Of a stretch of DNA of 64,000 nucleotides, positions 11,027 through 21,059 are shown one piece after another; the stretch's first letter is position 1, and the number at the start of each line of letters is the position of its first letter. The notes under the pieces are model-generated. The model saw only the letters and a list, made by a program, of their open reading frames with translations. It did not search any database and was not told where the DNA came from. Origin of the DNA: Hondaea fermentalgiana (lineage: Eukaryota > Sar > Bigyra > Thraustochytrida > Thraustochytriidae); contig NPFB01000129.1 in the NCBI GenBank assembly GCA_014084085.1, forward strand, positions 1 to 64,000, in the 5' to 3' direction. The position numbers were made by a program, and so were the translations under genes.

Positions 11027-13760
11027 TGCCTGGCCTGGGCGGGGCGCGTCGGCGTCCGGGCCTCGCGCTCGCTCGCCGCACCGGGCCAGGCTGCCTCCGG
11101 GGCCTCTTTGCTGCCGCCGGCGAGACTTCTCACGCCGTCGGGCTCGTGGGGCACGTGCGAAGGGGACGGGTTTCCTCCGGGGCGGCGGCGATATTAGGGA
11201 GGAGGCGCAGCGACGACAACGAGGTGGCCGCTGCAGCTGCCCGGCTGGCCGCTGCCCGAGGAGCTCCACGAATTCGGCTCGAGGGCGTTCGATCGTTCTG
11301 CTTTCGATCGTGCTGCGAGGCTCGATCATATTGGGTTGGATCGGATTGGATGGATTGGGCTGGCACGGGCTGGGCTGGGCTGGGCTAGGCAGCGAGTGGT
11401 TGCGGCGGCGAGGGCACGGAGAAGACTCGGCCGCAGGCGGGCAAAGAAATGGGAAAAACCAAGGCCAGAATTGGGACCACGACCAACAACCAGCACATTG
11501 CAAGAGCAAGAGCAAAAGCAACAGAAACAAGCTTCCTCCTTTATCCTCTGGCGACCGAGCATGGCTGAGGAAGGGATGGCCACAGCTACTGCCACCACTC
11601 ACAAGCGTCGCGTCCGCGGGCCGCGCTACCTCCCGGACGCGCGCTTTTGTCCTGCCCGCGTGGCCGCGAAGGGGGGAACAGCATGCAGGGACGCAAGGAA
11701 GCAACTTGAAAGCAAGCAAAGCAAAGCACGCAAAAAGCAATCCAAGCAAAGCACGCAAGCAATCCAAGCAAAGCACGCAAGCGAGAAAATTGGATTCGGC
11801 CGGCAGGCTTGGAACTTTAAACTGCCGGAGCGGCCGGCCACTGGACGCGGCAAACGGTCTGAGACCGTCTGTGTCGCATGCTGCATGTTGCATGTCGCAT
11901 GTCGCATGTCGCGAGCGCCCGTCCCGTCGACCACCTGACAGGCGAAGGCTGTGCCACGGACGCGCATGAAGTCATTGATGTGAGTGCGCTGCACCACCCA
12001 TCACTGGGAGAAAGCAGGGCAGCGAACAAAGGAACGCAGCAGCGTGCGGCCGACTCGGACTCGGACTCGGACTCGGACCCAGACTCGGACTCGGACCGGG
12101 TGATGACGTGCCACGACATGGCACTTGTGCGACTATTCTCCTTGCTTGTAAAAAGAAGGCGTCGCGGTCCCTGCCCACCCATCCCCCGCTCTTGCCGATC
12201 CTGCTTCGTCAATCGATCTCTCCCTCTCTGCGCCCACTCGTTCGTGCTTTCCGTGCCGTGAATAGTGTGAACCCCCAGGTGGTAGTAGGTGTGTGCGCGC
12301 GCATGTCGACCAGGCTGCCGCCGTTCCTTTCAAATCCTTTCCAATCCTTTCTTCTTTCTTCTTTCTTTCTTTCTTTCTTTCGATGACCTGCTGCTGCTGC
12401 TGCTGCTGCCAGCCACCATGGCCAATGGCCTGCCAGCCAATGGCCCGCCAGCCAGGCCTTGGCATTAACTTTGGTTTCCATTCATTTATTCATACATTAG
12501 ATCGCCGCTTGGCGGCCGCCACTGCCGCTGCCGCGTGTGATTTTTTGATTCACGCCAATCCAATCCAGACCAATCCAATCCAGTCCAGTCCAGTCGAGTC
12601 CACTCCAATCCAATTTAAGGCGATCCCACTTCACCTTTGTCATTTCCTTTTCTCCACCTTGCTGGCTGGCCGCCAGCCCAGGTCAAGGCAGCCAGATGAT
12701 CCGCCGCAAAATGAACGATCAAGCAACAAGAGAGAGAAAGATTGGCACTTCCTTTGAGCAACAGCAACGTCGTAGCCAGGCAAGCATGACGGCGCTCGCG
12801 CTGCCCGACGATGACGCTTCTGCGCGTGCCAGGGCCCCGGCTTTCAGCTCCCCTACCGCTGCAGCCTGGCGAGGCGCGCGCGGTGCAGCCTGCAGCTGGT
12901 GGCGCCCAAAAGCAGCCTGCTGCAGGGGCTGGGCCGATCCTACGCCAGCACAGGCCTGTCCGTCTGTCTGTCTGCTGCTCTGCTGCTGCGCGTAAGTCGC
13001 TTCGATCGCGGCCGCCGCGCCTCTTGCGACTGCCAGGTCTCTCCGATTCTCGGCACGCGGAGAGCCGCCGCGAGATCCAGCCGCAGGCAAGATTGGCGCT
13101 CCGATCGAGTGGCCTCTGCCGATGGGCCTTTTGACCGACCGATTCTTCGAGCGAGCAATCCGAGGGCGCTTGCAGCGCAGCACCGGTCTGGCCCGAGCGG
13201 GCTGCTCGCTCTCGCTCTCGCTGCGGTGTACTATGCGGCCTCCGTCCTCGGGCTGCGTTGGACCTTGACGGTATGCGGCAGAACGCCTGCCAGTGCACTA
13301 CCTCCTCGTCCAAGAGAAAGTACGAGCCCCAACGCGCGTGCCGTCACGGATCCTGGCTCCATGCACGCACGAAAGGATCGCGGGCTGGAGGCAGGGGTGG
13401 ACGGCTGGAGCCCCGGCCGCGAACGCACGAGTGGGCAGGTGGTATGTACAACGGCGCGGAGGACACATGACGGGCATCGCCCCGAAAGCGTGCATCTCCC
13501 GATGTTCGTGGTCGGCGTCCGCAGAGCCCAGGCTGCATGCACTGCTGCTGCGGTGGGCCAGGAGGCTGCCTTCCACAATTCGCCATCCTGCTTGAACGCA
13601 GAGAGGGGGCCCAAAAACGTGCGAGCCCACGCGCGACCAATTGAAATCTGTTCGTGATCCACAGAAATCCGAGCAGTTTGCTTCGTTATGATATGGCGTC
13701 GTTGCGTGGACCGCTTTAGGGCATGACAGCACGACGAGGCTTCCCATAGAAGAGAAGCCT
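11027..13760. other. Gene-poor DNA rich in simple repeats
   Basis: No gene can be supported. Tandem elements include two exact 22-bp copies at 11735-11778, a heptamer (tcgcatg type) five times at 11874-11908, a hexamer (gactcg) array at 12052-12099, (TTTC)n at about 12350-12381 followed by (CTG)n at about 12388-12409, and a degenerate CCAAT/CCAGT pentamer array at about 12556-12613. Long overlapping ORFs on both strands are Arg/Ala/Ser/Cys-rich with no domain. Confidence 0.55.
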
Positions 13761-13989
13761 AGCATGGGACTAACACCGGCGCAAACGACCAGATTGTCTC
13801 CTCAAGGTCAACAATAGCATGGGACTAGGCTACGAACAGTCACCCCCAAGCATGGGACTACCACTAGCGCGTGCAATAGCATGGGACTACTCTCTTCATC
13901 AAAAGCATGGGACTACCAATACGAGCACAAGCATGGGACTAGGACCGGGAGCACAAAGAAAAGCATGGGACAAGAGATAAGCATGGGAC
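13761..13989. repeat. Eight interspersed copies of a 10-12 bp box, AGCATGGGAC(TA)
   Basis: The box AGCATGGGAC begins at 13761, 13816, 13849, 13878, 13904, 13930, 13962 and 13980. The first six copies are followed by TA. Spacing is 55, 33, 29, 26, 26, 32 and 18 bases, and the sequence between copies is not repeated. The array lies downstream of the minus-strand adenylosuccinate lyase gene. Exact repetition with unique spacers differs from a simple microsatellite. The role is unknown. Confidence 0.85.
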
Positions 13990-14013
13990 GAGCAGAGTGT
14001 CGCAAGTTATATC

Positions 14014-14039
14014 ATCTGAATCTCGCGCGGAATTCAGAT
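14014..14039. repeat. Inverted repeat (8-bp stem, 10-base loop)
   Basis: ATCTGAAT at 14014-14021 pairs with ATTCAGAT at 14032-14039, separated by ten GC-rich bases. It sits between the two short-repeat arrays and might form a hairpin in a transcript from either strand. Confidence 0.6.
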
Positions 14040-14109
14040 AGCATGTAGTGTCCTTAAAAAAAAATGCACGCCATGCATTTCTTTTGGAGGAATCATCTAA
14101 TTTACGCCA

Positions 14110-14330
14110 CACGAGAACACTCAAGTTACGGATCGTTCATGAAGCGAAACACCCAAGTCCCGAATTGTTCATGAAAGCAAAACACTCGAGTCCTGAATGA
14201 TTCATGAAGCAAAACACACACTTTCTGAATTATCCATGAAGCAAAACACTCGAGTTCTGAATCGTTCATGAAGCAAACAAAACACGCGAGTCCTGAATCG
14301 ATAAAATGGCGAGTCCTGAATCAGTACAAC
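14110..14330. repeat. Degenerate ~33-bp tandem repeat array
   Basis: About five to six imperfect copies of a unit containing GTTCATGAAGCAAAACAC followed by CGAGTCCTGAAT. TTCATGAA or a one-base variant recurs near 14135, 14167, 14201, 14233 and 14264. The array ends about 180 bases from the adenylosuccinate lyase stop codon, so it may lie in or just beyond that gene's 3' UTR. Copies differ by substitutions and small indels, suggesting an old expansion. Confidence 0.75.
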
Positions 14331-14507
14331 GTCGAGCAAATTTCGGCAGTCTTCAAAAAGGAGAGAGAGAAGAAAAGAAAAAAGAACTGCCGAACGCAAG
14401 CCATCAACCAAGTCTGGACCGGCCACAAACAAAAAGAGCAACAAACACTGTCTTCAAAAAAGTTCAAGAGTGATACGCTTCCTTTCACACACATGCATGC
14501 TACGAGA

Positions 14508-16725
<2,218 letters not shown>

Positions 16726-18150
16726 TCAATCCTCAAGAGCTGGCATGTCCTCTAGTGCGGCAAGGGCGTCTTCTTCAAGTGTCTTTTGCTCCTGCGCGCG
16801 TTCGCGGGCCTGATTCTCTGCATTGGCACGTGCCATGGGCTGGAAAATCTTGTTGTGAAATAAGTTCTTCTCCTCTGCGCGGTAGCGTACCGCGTGTTCC
16901 CGAAGGAGCTTTTCCAAGACAACTAAGTCTTTGCGCAACGCAGCAAGCGCCCGTTTTTGGCGTTCCCATTCCCCCTTTGATAAAATCCCGTCTTCAGGTT
17001 CATGCAAAAGCAACGAGTGAGCCAATCGATAGTCCTCGCGCGCCGCCTTGAGCATATCCGTCGCGTGCTCCAGAACCCAGAACTCGCGCCGCTCCTCCTT
17101 GGCAAACTCCCCGCGAAGCAAAGCACAGTGCACCTGTGCACGTCGGAACAGCCCCTTGACGCTCTCAGGGTCTATTTCCAGCGCTTGGTCGCAATCCCAC
17201 ATGGCTTCGTCAAGCATGTTGAGCTTAAGCTTGCATAACGCCCTATTAAGGTGCAAAATGTGCTTGCACGCACCCACACGATTCCGCTCTTCTTCGCTGA
17301 GGATCTGAGAATACTCTTCCTTTGAGAAAAAAATGGTCACAAACGCGCGATCATACAGCTTCTTCGCCTCCTCCAATTTTCCCGCCTTGAAAGCATCATT
17401 GCCGCGCTCCCGCTCCGTCTCCGCAAGGCCAAGACGCTCGTCGACAGATGGGGGTGGATTTGCTTCGTACCGAGCTCGGTCTTCAGCCTCACGCTCCATG
17501 CGCGATCGTTCTAGCTCATCTCGAGACGGGATTGGCGGCAAAGCGCGATCCCAATCCACAATCTCAAACTCAAAAAGGACTGATTCGTGAGGGCCCACCT
17601 TGGGTGCGTATCCTTGCGCACCATAGGCCAATTGCGGTGCGCAAACAAAAGCAGCCACCTCATCTTTGCGCATTGTGAGCAATGCTTGATCCCAAGCTTG
17701 GCATCGCCCCAGAGCAACATACATGGGATCCATCTGTTCGCGCTGATACTCTTGATCAACAGTGTCCTGCGAAAACCGCCCCAGCATCACCTCATACGGA
17801 TCGTCCGTGCCACCCACGTGCTTGCCTTCCACAACATCGCGCGTCGTCTCAAAAATGTCTGGCCATGCTTGCGTGCGCTCGTCCCATAATCTGCCAACAA
17901 CGTGAATTCGCGTTGGGCATCCGACCGCCGGCTGAGGACTTCCCGCGGGTGCCGCGCGAATCGTTTTCTTCAAAAGACTGTAGTCGCCCGTCTCCGAGAT
18001 GTCCACAAAGCCCTCGTCCAGCTGACGCTGGATGAAGCTGCTCGGGCGCAGCGTCGCGCGGTTTTCCTCGCGAATGCAGTGCGCGCATCGCCCGCCACGG
18101 TAGCGCACCAAGTCTTTGCCTCGCCCGCCACAGCGCGAGCACCGCTGCAT
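16726..18150 (-). CDS. FKBP-type peptidyl-prolyl isomerase with zinc ribbon and TPR domain
   Basis: A 474-residue co-chaperone-like protein in three parts. Cys4, Cys7, Cys22 and Cys25 form a likely N-terminal zinc ribbon. Residues about 75-220 are an FKBP fold: FETT, an AWDQALLTM helix in place of the usual GWEEG..QM, LAYGAQGYAP, and a final strand VLFEFEIVDWD. Residues about 245-400 contain TPR helices, with GNDAFKAGKLEEAKKLYDRA and NRALCKLKLNMLDEAMWDCDQALEID-like segments. A charged helical tail follows. FKBP-TPR proteins usually bind Hsp90 through the TPR and isomerise Xaa-Pro bonds. Several FK506-pocket positions differ, so catalysis is uncertain. No signal peptide. Start is the ATG at 18148-18150. 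Confidence 0.85.
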   Translation of the reverse strand: MQRCSRCGGRGKDLVRYRGGRCAHCIREENRATLRPSSFIQRQLDEGFVDISETGDYSLLKKTIRAAPAGSPQPAVGCPTRIHVVGRLWDERTQAWPDIFETTRDVVEGKHVGGTDDPYEVMLGRFSQDTVDQEYQREQMDPMYVALGRCQAWDQALLTMRKDEVAAFVCAPQLAYGAQGYAPKVGPHESVLFEFEIVDWDRALPPIPSRDELERSRMEREAEDRARYEANPPPSVDERLGLAETERERGNDAFKAGKLEEAKKLYDRAFVTIFFSKEEYSQILSEEERNRVGACKHILHLNRALCKLKLNMLDEAMWDCDQALEIDPESVKGLFRRAQVHCALLRGEFAKEERREFWVLEHATDMLKAAREDYRLAHSLLLHEPEDGILSKGEWERQKRALAALRKDLVVLEKLLREHAVRYRAEEKNLFHNKIFQPMARANAENQARERAQEQKTLEEDALAALEDMPALED

Positions 18151-18497
18151 CGTTTTCGCCGTTCTTGTGCGCGCGTGGCTTGCGCGCGCGTCCGAACAGC
18201 GCCCAGCTGGGACTGGAACTCCTCGTGCGCAAGGGACTGACTGACTGACTGAATGATTGACTGACCGCCCGAATGACCGACCGCCTGTTCATCCGATGTC
18301 ACGCCAGAGCCTGACTGGCAGTGACAGCAGTGAGCAGGGCCCATCTTAACGGCTATACGTAGCCAAGCCTAGGCCTAGTTTGTGAAAACAGAAGCAAATG
18401 AAAAAAAAATGATGGAAACTTCAAACAACGGGAACTCACTGTCCAGGGAAAGATAGACTGTGAGAGCTAGTTCTCGATCGAGAGGGGAGGGGGAGAC
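18151..18497. other. Short intergenic DNA with GACT-type repeat
   Basis: Lies between the FKBP/TPR start and the ZIP transporter stop, both minus strand. A degenerate (GACT)n/(GACC)n run occupies about 18236-18285. No gene is seen. Confidence 0.55.
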
Positions 18498-19838
18498 TCA
18501 ATGGTCGTGGTCATCGTGGTCTGCATGGCAGTGGATGTGATAGAGATTTGTGAGGCCAATGAGAACGGCGCCAATGATGAACAGACCGAAGCGGAAGAAG
18601 AGAACTTTCTTGTCCAGCCCTTCATCAAAGACTTTAGGGACGAGCGTGGACAACGAAACAAAGATGATGTACCCAGCACCATACAGAAGCACGAGACCCT
18701 GGCCTTCCACGGAGATTTCGCCGCTCAAGGCAAGCGCAATGACAACACCAAGAACTGCCAGGAGTGAGCTAAGGAAGTTGTAGAAGATGGCCATTTTGAT
18801 CGAAAGACCTGCCGAAAGGAGTACCACGAAGTCGACGACTTCTTGTGGGATCTCGTGAAGAAGAATGGCTGCCAGAGTAATCCACCCAAGGTTTGATTCC
18901 GAGCAGAACGCGAAAGCCGTTCCGATGATAAGGCCGTCAGTAAGATTACACATGCCATCTCCAATGACGACGTTTGCGATGAGGGGGTAAGAAACAATCT
19001 TCGATCCGGTCGAATTCTCCTTTGCAGCCTCAAAGTCTTCCTGCGACATGATGGCTCCTGAAGAAGAGATCTCACGCTTTACTGTTGGAAGCGCGATTTG
19101 CATGAATAGAGCACTTGCAATGCCACCGAGGAAACACGCCCCCTGCCGCCACGTATACGAAGCCTCTTCGACAGCCTCTGGTAGGAGGTGAGCCAGGACA
19201 AAGCTCAAAAGAAGGCCTGTCGCAAAGGCAGACATACTGTCCAACACGGGCTCCGAGATACGTCCTCTGCTCACAATGACAATCGCGACGCCAGCTATGG
19301 ACGCGAGGGCGGAAAGAATCCCCGCTGCGATGCCCTTCCCCCACATTTGTGATGTGATTTCTTCCGGCAGGACATCCGACACTTCGCACTCATGCTCCGC
19401 CACGGCAGCTCCATCAACCAAGACTGCAGAACAACATCCTTCAAAGTGCTCGATCACGAGCTCGCCGTCTTCGCAAACCGGGATTTCACAAAAGTCCTCA
19501 TCGAAGTCTTCTGCATGCTCCGAAGAGCACGAGTCAAAGAGGCTATCGTTCAAAGGAACACCCAAGAAGGCTTGCGAATCCATGTACACTGAAAATGAAT
19601 CGTTCGTGCACGCAAAAACTTGAAATGTGGCTTCAGAGTTCACAGACTCTGGAATGTCAGAGGCGGGGTTAAGATCTCCTGCGATCTCTTCGAGAACTTC
19701 CCTGAGTCTCTCATTGGACTCGGCGCACTCGTCCTCGTCATGATCGTGCTCGTGATCATGGTCGTCAGCGGCAAGCGCGCAAGGGACACTGACACTCGCG
19801 CATGCTAGCGCGAGCAAGAGAAGGCCGGCCTTGCGCAT
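18498..19838 (-). CDS. ZIP-family metal transporter with atypical metal-site motifs
   Basis: A 446-residue membrane protein of the ZIP (SLC39) family, which imports zinc or related divalent metals into the cytosol. A signal peptide (1-23) is followed by a His/Asp-rich stretch (HDHEHDHDED) and a Cys-containing extracellular domain to about 160. About eight membrane segments follow. The TM4 motif, normally HNxxDG, reads CNLTDG (C297, N298, D301, G302). The TM5 motif, normally HExPHExGD, reads HEIPQEVVD (H328, E329, Q332, E333, D336). Two usual metal-site histidines are therefore Cys and Gln. The C-terminus is His-rich (HCHADHDDHDH). It is transcribed divergently from a CobW metal GTPase. Start is the ATG at 19836-19838. 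Family is clear; the metal transported is not. Confidence 0.9.
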   Translation of the reverse strand: MRKAGLLLLALACASVSVPCALAADDHDHEHDHDEDECAESNERLREVLEEIAGDLNPASDIPESVNSEATFQVFACTNDSFSVYMDSQAFLGVPLNDSLFDSCSSEHAEDFDEDFCEIPVCEDGELVIEHFEGCCSAVLVDGAAVAEHECEVSDVLPEEITSQMWGKGIAAGILSALASIAGVAIVIVSRGRISEPVLDSMSAFATGLLLSFVLAHLLPEAVEEASYTWRQGACFLGGIASALFMQIALPTVKREISSSGAIMSQEDFEAAKENSTGSKIVSYPLIANVVIGDGMCNLTDGLIIGTAFAFCSESNLGWITLAAILLHEIPQEVVDFVVLLSAGLSIKMAIFYNFLSSLLAVLGVVIALALSGEISVEGQGLVLLYGAGYIIFVSLSTLVPKVFDEGLDKKVLFFRFGLFIIGAVLIGLTNLYHIHCHADHDDHDH

Positions 19839-19881
19839 GTTCCGATTGAGACTTTACTCCTTTCTCGGATGTGGCTTGAAA

Positions 19882-19945
19882 CGGATTTGGAGTTGCGGAT
19901 TTGGAGTTGCGGATTTGGAGTTGCGGATTTGGAGTTGCGGATTTG
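19882..19945. repeat. 14-bp tandem repeat (cggatttggagttg)
   Basis: Four exact copies start at 19882, 19896, 19910 and 19924, with a partial fifth from 19938. They lie 44-107 bases upstream of the ZIP start codon, in its probable 5' UTR or promoter. Confidence 0.9.
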
Positions 19946-20279
19946 CAAATCTGATCAGCTTTTCGAGCGCCACCGTGCTAATTTTCATGACGGAAAAGCG
20001 CCAGAGTATGGCCAGGGTGATCGGCCTCGACGCTTCGGAGCCTTTAGATGCAGAGTGTACAGCAACCAACCATCTCTATCTTCTTGCAATAATTTGACAG
20101 CATGATGCGACGTCATAGCGATGATGTGCACGCGCACTCCCGGCGCTCACATGGTATTTCTGTACGGAAATCTTCAGGTTCGGCAGTGTTCCGGACACTC
20201 ATCAGCGCCTTGTCCCTGCGAACCTTCGTCGAAGATCGCCCCTCGAATGGTTGGTTGCGAGGCGTAGCAGGACGCGGTG

Positions 20280-20817
20280 TAGCGTCTATAGATTCAAAGC
20301 TGCACTTGGTACACCTCAGGCTGCCAGTGGCCTGTGACTCGCGCTCTCCCTTTACTTGCCACACATAGCCTGCCGGATACGCAGCCATGGCAGAGCATGG
20401 TCAAAATTGCAGAGAAGGTCTCCTGTCTCGTCCTCCACGGTCTGACCGAAGGAAGATGCTGCGACTTCTGCCCGGACCGGGCTGCACCCGCGACGGACGT
20501 CTCAAAACGAGGCCGTAGATAGAGATGCTAAGAGCCATAGCGTCTATAGATTCAAAAGCTGCACTTGGTACACCTCAGAATGCCAGTGGCCAGTGACAGT
20601 GACTCGCTCTACTTGCCACACATAGCCTGCCGGATACGCAGCCATGGCAGAGCATCGTCAAAATTGCAGAAGACGTCTCCTGTCTCGTCCACCACGGCCT
20701 GACCGATGCGAAGGACGACGCCATTCCGGGCTGCACGCGCCCGCAGCTGCTGCTGCAGCTGCTGCTGCCGCGACGGATGTCTCTCAACGAGGCCGCAGAT
20801 AGAGATGCTAAGAGCCA
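20280..20817. repeat. Tandem duplication of a ~260-280 bp block
   Basis: Copy 1 spans about 20280-20537 and copy 2 about 20538-20817. Both begin tagcgtctatagattcaaa and end gatagagatgctaagagcca. Long stretches are identical, including cttgccacacatagcctgcc and gatacgcagccatggcagag. Copy 2 has an extra (CTG)n/(CAG)n stretch near 20742-20770; copies otherwise differ by scattered substitutions and small indels. The block ends about 240 bases upstream of the CobW start. Confidence 0.88.
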
Positions 20818-21059
20818 GCTAGGATCCCTAGGTAAATCCCGACATTCACTGTCAGGCCGGGACAGGCTTGAGCGAAGCACTTGCACGTAAGTAAACGAAC
20901 GCAGGGCCATCGTCGACAGAGCACGCGCAAGTGGTGTAGTTTGCCTGCTACTGCTGGCTGGTGGAGGCGGCGCCAATTTTTTTTCGATGATTGTCAAGTC
21001 AAAGTGGGAGCGTGACTGGCATTGGGTCCAGGGCTGAGACCCAAAGCAGAACAAGAAAG

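Larger units (their letters stand above)
19839..21059. other. Divergent intergenic region between ZIP transporter and CobW GTPase
   Basis: About 1.2 kb separates two oppositely transcribed metal-handling genes. It contains a 14-bp tandem repeat close to the ZIP start and a duplicated block of about 260-280 bp nearer the CobW gene. TGCRCNC-like heptamers (tgcacgc at 20127 and 20732, tgcaccc at 20483) occur; this resembles the animal metal-response element core, but the motif is short and no such regulator is known to me in this lineage. ORFs here overlap the repeats and look noncoding. Confidence 0.5.

Noticed and set aside
10631..11893. Minus-strand ORF of about 420 codons across the N gap
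   Set aside because: The frame crosses 100 N of unknown true length and the flanks are repeat-derived. It cannot be supported.
12615..13657. Overlapping minus- and plus-strand ORFs of more than 200 codons
   Set aside because: Both are low-complexity with no recognisable domain, on opposite strands of the same sequence, in a simple-repeat region.
13761..13989. CRISPR array
   Set aside because: Repeats are only 10-12 bp, spacers vary from 8 to 45 bases, there are no cas genes, and the genome is eukaryotic.
20575..21054. Minus-strand 159-codon ORF near the CobW gene
   Set aside because: It lies largely over the second copy of the tandem duplication and the CobW upstream region and shows no domain. 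The first copy does not give a comparable ORF.
20991..21059. Upstream extension of the CobW ORF to 20991
   Set aside because: It begins with TTG; eukaryotic initiation there is unlikely and the first ATG at 21060 leaves all family motifs intact. The same reasoning moved the starts of EIPR1, the LRR protein, the TTD14-like protein, the epimerase, gp210, the S74 protein and the TTL protein.
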